From Methylobacterium mesophilicum (GTDB taxonomy: Bacteria; Pseudomonadota; Alphaproteobacteria; Rhizobiales; Beijerinckiaceae), in assembly GCF_022179445.1 (NCBI RefSeq), contig NZ_BPQU01000001.1, positions 382,984 to 446,983 on the forward strand: DNA of 64,000 bases. Reading direction: 5' to 3'. This document shows positions 9,260 to 18,695 of the stretch, piece by piece; the first letter of the stretch is position 1, and the number at the start of each line of letters is the position of its first letter. Both the position numbers and the translations under genes were made by a program. The notes under the pieces are model-generated. The model made no database searches. It had not been told where the DNA came from and saw only the letters and a program-made list of their open reading frames with translations.

Positions 9260-10573
9260 ATGTCCGAAACCGTCCCGCCCAACGCCGCCCCCGCCGCGCA
9301 GCGCGCCCTCCTCGAAGCGTTCCTGACCGCCGGCATCCGCGCCGCCCATCCGGACCTGTGCCTGCCCGCGCACCTGCCGGAACCGAGCCCCGGACGCCTG
9401 ATCATCCTGGCGGCCGGCAAGGCGGCCGGCAGCATGAGCGCGGTGGCCAGCCGGTTCTACCGGCAGAAGCACGGGCTCGGTGACGACCGCATCGTCGGCC
9501 TCGCGGTGGCGCGGCACGGCTACGGACAGGACGCTCCGGGCATCCACATGGTCGAGGCGGGGCACCCGGTCCCCGACGAGGCCGGCATCGCCGCGACCCA
9601 GGAGGCCCTGCGGCTCGCCACCGAGGCCGGCCCGGACGACGAGGTGCTGGTGCTCCTGTCCGGCGGCGGCTCCGCCAACTGGATCGCGCCGGCCGGGGAC
9701 ATGACCCTGGCCGAGAAGCAGGCGATCACCCGGGCGATGCTCCGCTCCGGCGCCCCGATCGGCGAGATCAACACCGTCCGCAAGCACATCTCGCGGATCA
9801 AAGGCGGCCGGCTCGCCATGGCCGCCCGCAACGCCCGGCGGATCCTGACGCTCGCCATCTCGGACGTGCCGTTCGACGATCCGGCGGTGATCGCCTCGGG
9901 CCCGACCGTGCCCGATCCCTCGACCCTGGCGGATGCCCGCGCCATCTGCGAGCGCCGGGGCATCCCGCTGCCGGAGACGGCCGTCCGGCTCCTGAACGAC
10001 CCGAACAACGAAACCCCCAAGGCCGGAGATCCCGCCTTCGCCCGGGCCGAGTACCGCATCATCGCCCGGCCGATCGACGCCCTGGAGGCGGCCGCCCAGG
10101 CGGCCCGGGACGCGGGCTACGAGCCGATCATGCTGGGCGCCGACCTCGAAGGCGAGGCCCGGGAGGTCGCGGCCGTGCACGCGAGCGAGGCCAAGCGCTA
10201 CAAGGCGGCCGGGCAGCGCGTCGCGCTGATCTCGGGGGGTGAACTCACCGTCACCATCCGGGGCGAGGGCCATGGCGGCCCGAACCAGGAATACGCCCTG
10301 GCCCTGGCCGTGGCCCTCGACGGTGAGCCCGGCATCTCCGGGATCAGTGCCGACACCGACGGCACCGACGGCGGGCGCGGCCTCGCCACCGATCCGGCCG
10401 GCGGCCTGGTCGACCCGACGACCCTCGAGCGCGCCCGCGCCGCCGGCCTCGACCCGGCCGCGATGCTGGAGCAGAACGATTCGACCGCGTTCTTCGCGGC
10501 CCTTGGCGACCTCGTGAACCCCGGTCCGACGCGTACCAATGTCAACGATTGCCGCATCATCCTCGTCGGGTAG
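9260..10573 (+). CDS. gckA: Glycerate 2-kinase (MOFRL family)
   Basis: ATP-dependent kinase turning D-glycerate into 2-phosphoglycerate, the step that returns carbon to the serine cycle in methylotrophs. 437 aa from the ATG at 9260, preceded by GAGG. The N-terminal DUF4147 domain has AAGKAAGSM near residue 54 and the LSGGGSANW loop near residue 135; the C-terminal MOFRL domain has the GGELTVTIRG and ADTDGTDGG motifs. pyk lies two genes downstream, so two enzymes around 2-phosphoglycerate/PEP are grouped. The open frame has 17 extra upstream codons that lack a ribosome site. Confidence 0.88.
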   Translation: MSETVPPNAAPAAQRALLEAFLTAGIRAAHPDLCLPAHLPEPSPGRLIILAAGKAAGSMSAVASRFYRQKHGLGDDRIVGLAVARHGYGQDAPGIHMVEAGHPVPDEAGIAATQEALRLATEAGPDDEVLVLLSGGGSANWIAPAGDMTLAEKQAITRAMLRSGAPIGEINTVRKHISRIKGGRLAMAARNARRILTLAISDVPFDDPAVIASGPTVPDPSTLADARAICERRGIPLPETAVRLLNDPNNETPKAGDPAFARAEYRIIARPIDALEAAAQAARDAGYEPIMLGADLEGEAREVAAVHASEAKRYKAAGQRVALISGGELTVTIRGEGHGGPNQEYALALAVALDGEPGISGISADTDGTDGGRGLATDPAGGLVDPTTLERARAAGLDPAAMLEQNDSTAFFAALGDLVNPGPTRTNVNDCRIILVG

Positions 10574-11030
10574 GTCTTTGAGGGGGGCGACCGGTTCGCC
10601 GGCCGCCGTGCCGGTGATCCTGGGGCTCGGCATCGCGCTCTTCGGCGCCGGCCCCGCGAAGGCCGACCTGCGTCTGTGCAACCAGACCGCCAGCAAGGTC
10701 GGCATCTCGCTCGGTTACCGGGACCCGCAGGGCTGGGTCACGGAGGGCTGGTGGGACCTGGCCCCGAAAGCCTGCGAGACGCTCCTGAAGGGGGCGCTGG
10801 CGGCGCGGTTCTATTACGTGTTCGCGGTCGACTACACCCGCGGCGGCGAGTGGAGCGGGCGCTCGCTGATGTGCACCCGCGACTCGGAGTTCACGATCCG
10901 CGGGGTCGAGGATTGCCTGGCTCGCGGCTACGACCGGAACGGCTTCTTCGAGGTCGATACGGGCGAGCAGAAGAGCTGGACGATCCAGCTCACCGATCCC
11001 AACCGGGCGGACGCGCCGGCCAAGCCTTGA
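10539..11030 (+). CDS. DUF1036 exported protein
   Basis: 163-aa protein with a hydrophobic export signal ending GAGPAKA and a DUF1036 domain (about residues 44-155) that begins DLRLCNQTASKVGISLGY. Four Cys residues are visible (CNQ, ACET, MCTR, DCLA), probably forming periplasmic disulfides. Function unknown. The ATG at 10539 lies inside the end of gckA (35-base overlap); a TTG at 10578 just after the gckA stop would give a 150-aa protein with a cleaner signal peptide and may be the real start. Translationally coupled to gckA. Confidence 0.8.
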   Translation: MSTIAASSSSGRSLRGATGSPAAVPVILGLGIALFGAGPAKADLRLCNQTASKVGISLGYRDPQGWVTEGWWDLAPKACETLLKGALAARFYYVFAVDYTRGGEWSGRSLMCTRDSEFTIRGVEDCLARGYDRNGFFEVDTGEQKSWTIQLTDPNRADAPAKP

Positions 11031-11149
11031 GGATGCCGTCGCGCCCTTGACGCTGCCCCGGGCGGGATGCCTACACCCGCACCCAACGAACCGACGCCGT
11101 CCGGGGCCGACCCCGAGACGAGCGCTGCGGAATACCCGGAGGATCCAGC

Positions 11150-12586
11150 TTGAAACGCTCGCGCCGTACAAAGATCGTCGCCACCCTCGGGCCGGCCTCG
11201 GACTCGCCGGAGATGATCGAACGCCTGTTCCGGGCGGGCGTGGACGTGTTCCGGCTCAACATGAGCCACCTGCCGCGCGAGAAGCTGCCCGAGAAGGTCG
11301 AGGTGATCCGCGCGATCGAGCGCGAGGCCAAGCACCCGATCGGCATCCTGGTCGACCTGCAGGGTCCCAAGCTCCGGCTCGGCACCTTCGCGGAGGGCGC
11401 CGTGATGATCGAGACCGGCGCGACTTTCGTGCTCGACGGAGACCCCACGCCCGGCGATGCCAGCCGCTGCCACCTGCCGCATCCGGAGATCCTGGAGGCC
11501 CTGGAAGCCGGCCACGCGATCCTGCTCGACGACGGCAAGCTACGGCTGACCGTGCTGGAGACCTCGGAGAACCGGGCCGTCACCCGGGTCGAGGTCGGCG
11601 GGAAGATCTCGAACCGCAAGGGCGTGTCGCTGCCCCACACGGTGATCCCGGTGCCGGCGATGACCGAGAAGGACCGGGCCGACCTCGATGCCGGCCTCAA
11701 CGCCGGGGCCGACTGGATCGCCGTCTCCTTCGTCCAGCGGCCCGAGGACGTGGCCGAGGTCAAGAAGGTCTGCGCCGGGCGTGCCCTGGTGATGGCCAAG
11801 ATCGAGAAGCCGCAGGCCCTGACCCGGCTCGACGAGATCATCGAGATCTCGGACGGCCTGATGGTCGCCCGCGGCGATCTTGGCGTGGAGATGCCGCTGG
11901 AGCAGGTGCCCGGCGTGCAGAAGCGGATCACCCGCAGCGCCCGGCGCTTCGGCAAACCCGTGGTGGTGGCGACCCAGATGCTCGAATCGATGATCACGGC
12001 GCCGGTCCCGACCCGCGCCGAGGTCTCGGACGTGGCCACCGCGGTCTACGAGGGCGCGGACGCCGTGATGCTGTCCGCCGAAAGCGCTTCCGGCGCGTTC
12101 CCGGTTGGGGCCGTGGAGACCATGAACCGCATCGCCGAGCAGGTGGAGCGCGACTCGGTCTACTGGTCGATCATCCGGGCGCAGAGCGCGACGCCGGACG
12201 AGACCGCCGCCGACGCGATCGCGGCGGCCGCCCACCAGATGGTGGACGCGCTCAACCTCGACGCGATCATGGCCTGGACCAATTCGGGCTCGACGGCCCT
12301 GCGGCTGTCGCGCGAGCGCCCGAACGCCACGGTCATCGCCCTCACGCCCCGGCGGGAGACCGCCCGGCGCCTGGCGCTCGCCTGGGGCACACACCCGATC
12401 GTCACGAAGGATGCCAGCGACGTGGACGACATGTCGTTCCGCGCCGCCAAGTTCGCCGTGCGCGAAAAATTCGCCGCGGTGGGGGACCGGGTCATCGTGG
12501 TGGCGGGCCTGCCGTTCGGCACCCCCGGGGCCACGAACCTCGTGCGGCTCACCTTCATCACCCGGGAGCACGCCGAGAAGGCGTGA
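11150..12586 (+). CDS. pyk: Pyruvate kinase
   Basis: 478-aa pyruvate kinase, converting PEP and ADP into pyruvate and ATP. The start RRTKIVATLGPAS is the family signature, followed by FRLNMSH, the catalytic region MAKIEKPQAL (Lys near residue 222), the metal-site RGDLGVEMP, ATQMLESM, and the C-terminal allosteric domain. Length and motifs are normal. Third gene of gckA-DUF1036-pyk. The next gene ends four bases after its stop on the other strand. Confidence 0.95.
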   Translation: MKRSRRTKIVATLGPASDSPEMIERLFRAGVDVFRLNMSHLPREKLPEKVEVIRAIEREAKHPIGILVDLQGPKLRLGTFAEGAVMIETGATFVLDGDPTPGDASRCHLPHPEILEALEAGHAILLDDGKLRLTVLETSENRAVTRVEVGGKISNRKGVSLPHTVIPVPAMTEKDRADLDAGLNAGADWIAVSFVQRPEDVAEVKKVCAGRALVMAKIEKPQALTRLDEIIEISDGLMVARGDLGVEMPLEQVPGVQKRITRSARRFGKPVVVATQMLESMITAPVPTRAEVSDVATAVYEGADAVMLSAESASGAFPVGAVETMNRIAEQVERDSVYWSIIRAQSATPDETAADAIAAAAHQMVDALNLDAIMAWTNSGSTALRLSRERPNATVIALTPRRETARRLALAWGTHPIVTKDASDVDDMSFRAAKFAVREKFAAVGDRVIVVAGLPFGTPGATNLVRLTFITREHAEKA

Positions 12587-12589
12587 GAC

Positions 12590-13603
12590 CTAATCCTTGA
12601 GCAGCGGTGCAGCCTCGCGCCGTTGCTCGCTCGCGAACCGGACGATCTCATCGGTCACGCGCTCCGCCGCCACGAAGTGGAGCATGTGACCGATCCCGGG
12701 CAGCAGCACGAGCCGGGCCCCGGGAATCGCCTTCGCCAGCGGCACCGCCTGGCTCTCGCTGCGGACGATCGGGTCCGCATCGCCGGAGATCACCAGGGTC
12801 GGGACGCGCAGGTCTCCGTAGCGAGGGCCCTGCGCCGCGAGCGCGGCTGGCAGGCCGACGAGATCCTGGACGTTGGCGAGCAGCGTCCCGGGTCTCAGCA
12901 CGAGGGAGGCCCGGACCAGCTCCGGGTATCCGGGTGTCTCCGTCTGGGGCAGGAAGACCCGCTTGGCCGTTTCGGGAAGAAAATATTGGGCGGCCGGCGG
13001 CCCGATCGTGCGGCTGAGAAGCCAGGCCACGGGCGGCTTGATGGCCAGACGCCAGTACCAGGGCAGGACCAGCATCCGCGACGGCATCGGCATCGCGACC
13101 GGTGCGGCCAGGACGAGGCCCGAGACCTGCGCCGGATGGTCGAGGGCGAGCGCCAGGGCCAGGGCGCCGGCCCAGGAATGCCCGAACACCAGCGCCGGGC
13201 CGACGCCCATCCGGTCGAGCGCCTCCGCGATGATCCGGGCCTGGATCGCGGGCGCCGCCGCCTCGCCGCCGTCGATCCGGTCGCTCCACCCGAAGCCCGG
13301 CCGGTCGAAGGCGATCACCCGATAGCCAGCCGCCGCGAGCCGGCGGCCGATGCCCTCCATCGGATCGGACGCGTTGGCCGAGGCGCCGTGCAGCAGAACC
13401 ACCGGCCGGCCGTTCGCCGGACCGGCCTGGATCGTCGCCAGACGCCCACTGGCGACCTCGACGAAGGGTCCCGCGGGCGGATTCGCGGCCCCGATCTTCA
13501 GGTCGATCACGAGGCTCGCGACCGCGCCCAGGCCGAGAACCAGACCCAGGACCGCGAAGGGGAGGGCGAGGAGCGTGAGGAGCAGTCCGGCCACGCGGCT
13601 CAC
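12590..13603 (-). CDS. Alpha/beta hydrolase with N-terminal membrane anchor
   Basis: 337-aa alpha/beta hydrolase. Residues 1-35 form a hydrophobic anchor or uncleaved signal. The oxyanion region VVLLHGASAN lies near residue 70, the nucleophile elbow GHSWAG near 145, the acid in ISGDADPIV, and the catalytic His in PGIGHMLH near 305. Substrate unknown; likely an esterase or epoxide/haloalkane hydrolase-like enzyme. It begins at a GTG overlapping the stop of the TPR gene (GTGA), so the two are translationally coupled. Confidence 0.85.
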   Translation of the reverse strand: MSRVAGLLLTLLALPFAVLGLVLGLGAVASLVIDLKIGAANPPAGPFVEVASGRLATIQAGPANGRPVVLLHGASANASDPMEGIGRRLAAAGYRVIAFDRPGFGWSDRIDGGEAAAPAIQARIIAEALDRMGVGPALVFGHSWAGALALALALDHPAQVSGLVLAAPVAMPMPSRMLVLPWYWRLAIKPPVAWLLSRTIGPPAAQYFLPETAKRVFLPQTETPGYPELVRASLVLRPGTLLANVQDLVGLPAALAAQGPRYGDLRVPTLVISGDADPIVRSESQAVPLAKAIPGARLVLLPGIGHMLHFVAAERVTDEIVRFASEQRREAAPLLKD

Positions 13604-14220
13604 AGGTCGCGGCCGTCAACCTCCGGGGCCAGGCGGTCGACCGCCTCGCCGATCTTCTCCATCTTCGGATAGAGCGCCCGCGCCCGGCGAAAGGCTGCGA
13701 GAGCCCGGGCCTTGTCATCGAGGGATTCGTAGATCCGGCCCATGGCGGCCCAGGCCTCGAAATGGCGCGGCTCCAGCACCAGGGCCCGGCGCAGGTCGGC
13801 GATGGCGTCGTCCTTGTCGGTCAGGAGCCAGAACACCGTGGCGCGGCGGTTCCACCCCTCCGACCAGTTCGGCTCCAGGGCGGTGACCCGGTCCATCAGC
13901 TCGGCCGCCAGGGGGAAGTCGTGGGCCGAGACGGCCTGTCGGGCGCGATCGGTGAGCAGGTCCGCGGTCGGGCTGCCGGACGCGTCGAGACGGCGCTCGA
14001 TGAGCTTCGCGATGCCCTTCGCCTCGGCCGGATCCTCGCTGGCGCGCAGGCGAGCGAACAGGTCGTCGAGGCTGACCGGCTTCGGCGCCGGCTTGGCCTC
14101 GGGCGCCGACTTGACCTCCGGCGCGGCACGGCCGGGCCGTATCGTATCGGGGGCTGCGGCGGCGGGCGCCACGGCCAGAACCGGCAGGCAGACCAGGGCG
14201 GCGATGAAGCGTGTCGGCAT
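13600..14220 (-). CDS. Exported tetratricopeptide-repeat protein
   Basis: 206-aa protein with a signal peptide (MPTRFIAALVCLPVLAVAP, cleavage near residue 23), an Ala/Pro/Lys-rich spacer, and about three TPR units in the C-terminal half (around SEGWNRRATVFWLLTDKDDA and HFEAWAAMGRIYESL). It probably acts as a periplasmic protein-interaction scaffold. Coupled to the downstream hydrolase by a 4-base overlap. Confidence 0.8.
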   Translation of the reverse strand: MPTRFIAALVCLPVLAVAPAAAAPDTIRPGRAAPEVKSAPEAKPAPKPVSLDDLFARLRASEDPAEAKGIAKLIERRLDASGSPTADLLTDRARQAVSAHDFPLAAELMDRVTALEPNWSEGWNRRATVFWLLTDKDDAIADLRRALVLEPRHFEAWAAMGRIYESLDDKARALAAFRRARALYPKMEKIGEAVDRLAPEVDGRDL

Positions 14221-14279
14221 GATGTCGGCAGAGTGTGCGCCGGTATCGCGCTCGTCAACGTGCCGCGGTGCCGCGCACG

Positions 14280-14318
14280 CGAAAGCAGCCGCGGCCCGGC
14301 CGGGCGCGGCTGCTTTCG
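14280..14318. terminator. Perfect 14-bp stem terminator
   Basis: CGAAAGCAGCCGCG (14280-14293) pairs perfectly with 14305-14318 around an 11-base loop, and both outer ends carry AAA/TTT. It follows rpmJ on the minus strand and lies upstream of the TPR gene, so it insulates those two units. A smaller GCCCGGC hairpin lies between it and rpmJ. Confidence 0.7.
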
Positions 14319-14403
14319 CTTGACGACATCCAACTTCCCGAACGACCGGTCGCGGCCCGCCGGGAAGTCGCTCCGATGCCCGGCCGGAGCCGGGCAGACG
14401 GCC

Positions 14404-14529
14404 TCAGCCCTGGCGGGCCTTGAAGCGCTTCTGGGTCTTGTTGATCACGTAGACCCGGCCCTTGCGGCGCACGAGCTGGTTGTCGCGGTGACGGCCGCGC
14501 AGGGACTTGAGGGAATTACGGATCTTCAT
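14404..14529 (-). CDS. rpmJ: Ribosomal protein L36
   Basis: 41-aa large-subunit protein. Sequence [20 protein letters not shown] and the ending [11 protein letters not shown] are diagnostic of the type lacking the zinc-binding cysteines (as in YkgO-type L36). I used the ATG at 14529, because the longer open frame (to 14688) adds 53 residues with no family match. Isolated gene with a strong downstream hairpin. Confidence 0.93.
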   Translation of the reverse strand: MKIRNSLKSLRGRHRDNQLVRRKGRVYVINKTQKRFKARQG

Positions 14530-14708
14530 CGGTTTCTCGAGCCCGGGTGGGGCCGTCCATTCACGGGGGATCGGGAACGTGTCAGCGAGGCGGGACGCGG
14601 GGTCGCGTCCAGCGATCACGGGGCACGCATCGCGGGATGGCGCCGCCATATCAGGATTCGCCACCGCAAGGCAAGGCGTAGCAGGCACGGCGTCGCAGGC
14701 GCGGTGCC

Positions 14709-15326
14709 TCAGTGGACGCTGTCGGTCGCCAGGACGGCGGGGCTTTCGACCAGCTGGCGCCCGATCTCGTGCAGCAGCGCGTCCATCAGGGGCTTCAGCC
14801 GCTCGAAATCCGACTCGCCCAGGCCCTCGGCCACATTGAACAGCGCCAGCGCCAGCTCGGCGACCCGGTCGATCCCGCCCCCGGGGGCATCGATCGCGCA
14901 GAAGGTGGATTCATCGAGGAAGCCGTCGCGGCTGCTTTCGGTCACGTCGATGACGATGCCGCGGGCCTCGCTGACGATCCCGTCCGGGCTCGTCACGAAG
15001 CGGCCGCGCGCCAGGACCCAGCGGACGTCGTCAGGCGCCAGCACTGTGCGGTACTGGGCGACGTAGAGCCCGCCATGACGCTGGAGGTTCTTCACGATGG
15101 CGCCGACCCGCTGCCGGTCCTGCGGATGGACGCGATCGAAGAACAGCGCGTAGGTCGTGCCGTGGCCCGTGGCCGAGCGGGGGATGCCGAGCATCGTCGC
15201 GGCGACGGAATCGCAGCGCACGACATCGTCGGCGATCCGCCACTCCCAGGTCCCGACATTCGACGCCGCGAGGGCGCGGGCGACGATGTCCGTGTCCTGC
15301 CGCCGCGCGCGCGCATCCAAGCCCAC
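14709..15326 (-). CDS. Single PAS-domain protein
   Basis: 205-aa cytoplasmic protein with one PAS domain (about residues 12-130, PAS_3 type: [52 protein letters not shown]) and a helical C-terminal tail of about 75 residues. No kinase, GGDEF or HTH domain follows, so it is either an adaptor or a stand-alone sensor. Genes around it do not indicate a partner. Confidence 0.75.
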   Translation of the reverse strand: MGLDARARRQDTDIVARALAASNVGTWEWRIADDVVRCDSVAATMLGIPRSATGHGTTYALFFDRVHPQDRQRVGAIVKNLQRHGGLYVAQYRTVLAPDDVRWVLARGRFVTSPDGIVSEARGIVIDVTESSRDGFLDESTFCAIDAPGGGIDRVAELALALFNVAEGLGESDFERLKPLMDALLHEIGRQLVESPAVLATDSVH

Positions 15327-15489
15327 CGATCACGCTACGAAACAGAGAGGAAGTCCACGTCCGCGCACGCGGTAGAAGTCCTTGTCCGCGCTCGCTGTAT
15401 CTGGTCGACTCACTAGCCCGGCGCACCGGCCGGCACAACGCAAACGAACCCGCGGGCCTGTCCAATCCCCGCCCATCGGTCGGGCCGGT

Positions 15490-16062
15490 TCAGGGGCGGG
15501 CATAGCCGCCCGCGAGCTGGCCCTTGCCGACAACCCGCCCGCGCATCGCGTCCAGCAAAGCGCCCCGGCCGGGGCTGTCGGGCAGGTCCAGCGCGCTCTC
15601 GACGGCGTAGATCTGGAACAGGTAGGCGTGGCGTCCATGGCCGCTCGGCGGATCGGGCGGCAGCCATGCCGGCCGCAGGAAGCTGTTCTTCCCGAGGCTC
15701 ATGCGGGCCCCCGGCCGGTCGGGGCTCGCCAGCGCCCCCTCGTCGAGGCTGTCGTCGGAGGGCGGAACATTCCACACGATCAGGTGAACGAGCGGCTGCG
15801 GCGTGGGGCTGCCGGCATCCTCGACCAGCAGGACGAGCGTGCCGGTCCCCTCGGGCACGCCGCTCCAGGCCAGGGACGGCGAGAGGCCAGGCCCATCCGC
15901 GGTGAAGCGTGCGGGAATCTCGGCACCGTCCGCGAAGGCGGGGCTCGACAGCGTCAGCGTCTCCGGGACGTCGGCGAAATCCGCGTGGTAGGCGGTCTTC
16001 TCCATCCCGGCCTTCAGGCCGGACAGGGCCGCGCCGAGCGCGTGGGGAATCTTCTCGAGCAT
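15490..16062 (-). CDS. YbhB/YbcL family Raf kinase inhibitor-like protein
   Basis: 190-aa member of the PEBP family (YbhB/YbcL branch). Typical motifs: LTLSSPAFADGAEIPARFT, LAWSGVPEGTGTLVLLVEDA, HLIVWNVPP and GRHAYLFQIYAV. No signal peptide is seen, so it is probably cytoplasmic. Bacterial members have no settled function. It lies 46 bases downstream of the ubiG stop on the same strand. Confidence 0.85.
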   Translation of the reverse strand: MLEKIPHALGAALSGLKAGMEKTAYHADFADVPETLTLSSPAFADGAEIPARFTADGPGLSPSLAWSGVPEGTGTLVLLVEDAGSPTPQPLVHLIVWNVPPSDDSLDEGALASPDRPGARMSLGKNSFLRPAWLPPDPPSGHGRHAYLFQIYAVESALDLPDSPGRGALLDAMRGRVVGKGQLAGGYARP

Positions 16063-16108
16063 GGTTCGGGTCTCCGCTGCGGTCTCAACCGCGAACGGGG
16101 GCTCCGGT

Positions 16109-16870
16109 TCAGGCGCGGCGCTCGGCCGCGACCATGTAGTTCACCGCCTTGTCCCGGCTGGTGCGCCAGCCGTCGGTGAGGGGATTGTAGGCGACGCCGG
16201 TCGTGTCGGTGACGTCGAGGCCGCCCGCCTGGATGGCGCGGCGGAATTCCTCGGGCGTCACGAACTTCTCCCAATCGTGCGTGCCCCGCGGCAGCCAGCC
16301 CAGCACGTACTCGGCGCCGACGATGGCGAGCCCGAACGAGCGCAGGGTCCGGTTGAGGGTCGCGCCGAACAGCATGCCGCCGGGCTTCACGGCGGCGCAG
16401 GCGGTCCGCACGAAGGCGGGCATGTCGGAGACGTGCTCCACCACCTCCATGATCAGCACCGCGTCGAAGCTCTGGCCGGACGCGACCACCGCCTCGATGG
16501 TCTCGCCGCGGTAATCCACCGGCACGCCGCCGGCCTCGGCGTGGGCGCGGGCCACGGCGATGTTCTGTTCCGCGGGATCGAGGCCGGTCACCGTAGCGCC
16601 GAGCCGGGCCAGGGGCTCCGACAGCACGCCGCCGCCGCAGCCGACATCGCACAGCGTCAGGCCGTCCAGGGGGAACGGCGCCTGCGGATCCCGGCCGAAC
16701 CGGCGGCAGAGCGCGTCGCGGATGTAGGCCAGGCGCACCGGGTTGAAGCGGTGCAGCACCCGCATCGGCCCGGCCTCGTCCCACCAGGTCGCGGCGAGCG
16801 CGTCGAAGCGCGCGACCTCGCCGCGATCGACGAAGCCGTCCGTCCCGGGGTTCGTGGCTGCCCTGTCCAT
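16109..16870 (-). CDS. ubiG: Ubiquinone biosynthesis O-methyltransferase UbiG
   Basis: 253-aa SAM-dependent methyltransferase doing both O-methylations of the ubiquinone ring. SAM-binding motif I is LCDVGCGGGVLSEPLA near residues 72-87; the C-terminal part has THDWEKFVTPEEF and the typical GVAYNPLTDGW. Start at the ATG at 16870. The frame stays open across the whole antisense of lysC to 18361, which is a high-GC artefact. Divergent from lysC, the usual alphaproteobacterial arrangement. Confidence 0.93.
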   Translation of the reverse strand: MDRAATNPGTDGFVDRGEVARFDALAATWWDEAGPMRVLHRFNPVRLAYIRDALCRRFGRDPQAPFPLDGLTLCDVGCGGGVLSEPLARLGATVTGLDPAEQNIAVARAHAEAGGVPVDYRGETIEAVVASGQSFDAVLIMEVVEHVSDMPAFVRTACAAVKPGGMLFGATLNRTLRSFGLAIVGAEYVLGWLPRGTHDWEKFVTPEEFRRAIQAGGLDVTDTTGVAYNPLTDGWRTSRDKAVNYMVAAERRA

Positions 16871-17152
16871 GCGCGATCCGTTCCGTCGAGGCCGGCTAGT
16901 CCAGCCCCTCGGCCCGGACGCCCGGCCGGCGCCGGGCGATCCGGGTCGGGACGGCCGACACGGCATATCAGGGCCGCCATAGCACGGCTGCCCCGGGGCC
17001 GTCGCCGCGGCGCGCCGGCACCACCCTTCGCAGGTTCCATGCTTGGCCGGTTGTTGACACCTCAACGAGCCGCTTGTACCCGCCGGGCACTGTCCGGGAC
17101 CCGCCAGCGCGGTCCGTCCCCAGTCACCGCCGGGAACCCGCGAAGAACCATC

Positions 17153-18388
17153 ATGCCCCGTCTGGTGATGAAATTCGGCGGCACCTCCGTCGCCACGGTC
17201 GACCGCATCCGCAACGTGGCCCGCCACGTCGCCCGCGAGGTCGCGGCCGGCTACGAGGTCGCCGTGATCGTGTCGGCCATGTCCGGCAAAACCAACGAAC
17301 TGGTCGAGTGGGTCAAGGACGCCAACCCGCTCTACGACCCGCGCGAGTACGACGCCGTCGTGGCCTCGGGCGAGCTGGTCACCGCGGGCCTCCTGGCGGT
17401 CGCCCTGCAGAAGGACGGCCTCAAGGCCCGCTCCTGGCAGGGCTGGCAGATCCCCGTGCTGACCTCGGACGCGCACGGCTCGGCCCGCATTGCCGAGATC
17501 GACCCGAAGAACCTTGAAGCGGGCTTCGCCAAGGGCGAGGTCGCGGTGATCGCCGGCTTCCAGGGCATCCATGCCGAGACCGGCCGGGTGACCACCCTCG
17601 GGCGCGGCGGCTCGGACACCTCGGCGGTGGCCGTGGCGGCTGCGATCCAGGCCGAGCGCTGCGACATCTACACGGACGTGGACGGGGTCTACACCACCGA
17701 TCCGCGCATCGTGCCGAAGGCCCGTCGCATGGAGCGCGTGACCTTCGAGGAAATGCTGGAGATGGCGTCGCTCGGCGCCAAGGTCCTGCAGGTCCGCTCC
17801 GTGGAACTCGCCATGGTCCACCGGGTGCCGACCACGGTCCGGTCCTCCTTCGATCCGCCGGACGCCGCGCGCCCGGGCACCCTCATCTGCGACGAGGACG
17901 ACATCGTGGAACAGCAGATCATCACCGGGATCGCGTTCTCCCGGGACGAGGCGCAGATCACCCTGCGCCGGGTCAAGGACAGCCCCGGCGTGGCCGCCGC
18001 CATCTTCGGGCCGCTGGCCGACGCGAACATCAACGTCGACATGATCATCCAGACCGTGTCGGGGGACCAGTCGACCACCGACATGACCTTCACGGTGCCG
18101 GCCGCCGAGTACGATCGCACCCGCGCGATCCTCGACCAGGCGAGCCCGCAGATCGGCTACGCGCAGATCGAGGGGGCCACCGACGTAGTCAAGGTCTCTG
18201 CGATCGGCGTCGGGATGCGCAGCCACGCGGGCGTCGCGGCGAAGGCGTTCCGGGCTCTGGCCGAGAAGGGCATCAACATCCGCGCGATCACCACGTCGGA
18301 GATCAAGTTCTCCGTGCTGATCGATGCGGCCTATACGGAGCTTGCCGTGCGCACGCTCCACTCGCTATACGGCCTGGATCAGGCCTGA
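17153..18388 (+). CDS. lysC: Aspartate kinase
   Basis: 411-aa monofunctional aspartokinase, first step to lysine, threonine and methionine. Catalytic motif KFGGTSVA at residues 7-14, GRGGSDTSAVAVAAA near 146-160, DVDGVYTTDPR near 173-183. Two ACT domains at the C-terminus (ITLRRVKDSPGVAAAIFGP and VSAIGVGMRSHAGVAAKAF) predict feedback control by lysine/threonine. A TTGACA at 17054-17059 in the 282-base ubiG/lysC gap is a possible -35 element, with only a weak -10 (TACCCG) 17 bases later. The open frame continues upstream to 16061, antisense to ubiG, and is not coding. Confidence 0.95.
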   Translation: MPRLVMKFGGTSVATVDRIRNVARHVAREVAAGYEVAVIVSAMSGKTNELVEWVKDANPLYDPREYDAVVASGELVTAGLLAVALQKDGLKARSWQGWQIPVLTSDAHGSARIAEIDPKNLEAGFAKGEVAVIAGFQGIHAETGRVTTLGRGGSDTSAVAVAAAIQAERCDIYTDVDGVYTTDPRIVPKARRMERVTFEEMLEMASLGAKVLQVRSVELAMVHRVPTTVRSSFDPPDAARPGTLICDEDDIVEQQIITGIAFSRDEAQITLRRVKDSPGVAAAIFGPLADANINVDMIIQTVSGDQSTTDMTFTVPAAEYDRTRAILDQASPQIGYAQIEGATDVVKVSAIGVGMRSHAGVAAKAFRALAEKGINIRAITTSEIKFSVLIDAAYTELAVRTLHSLYGLDQA

Positions 18389-18695
18389 GCCTGGGAGGGT
18401 CTCGATGAGAGCGCCCACGGCCTGACCGGAACGTCGGTTCGATGGACGAGGGCGCGCTGAAACAAGAGATCGGATCAGGGGTTGGAACCAAGTCCACTCG
18501 CGGGGCGAGCGTTCGGGGTCTCATCAGCGGATCGGGTGTCTTGAGCTAGAACAGTCACGGGCCTTTCCGCCGAACCCGGAGATCTTCCGGGGGCTCGCGG
18601 CGCGGTCCATCCGGCGCCGGACGTTTCCCAGTCGGCGCCAAGGTTGCAGGGTGGTCGACGCCAGGGCCGCTCGCCGACGTTGGAACGACGAATCG
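18389..18695. other. Intergenic region lysC-ptsP
   Basis: 307 bases without a credible gene. It contains a short palindrome around CCCGGAGATCTTCCGGG (18578-18594), which has no T-run and is not a convincing terminator. ptsP has its own GGAA ribosome site. Confidence 0.4.

Noticed and set aside
16871-18361. Long open frame antisense to lysC, continuous with ubiG (would make a 750-aa protein)
   Set aside because: High-GC antisense artefact: the UbiG match is confined to the part after 16870, and lysC is certain on the other strand.
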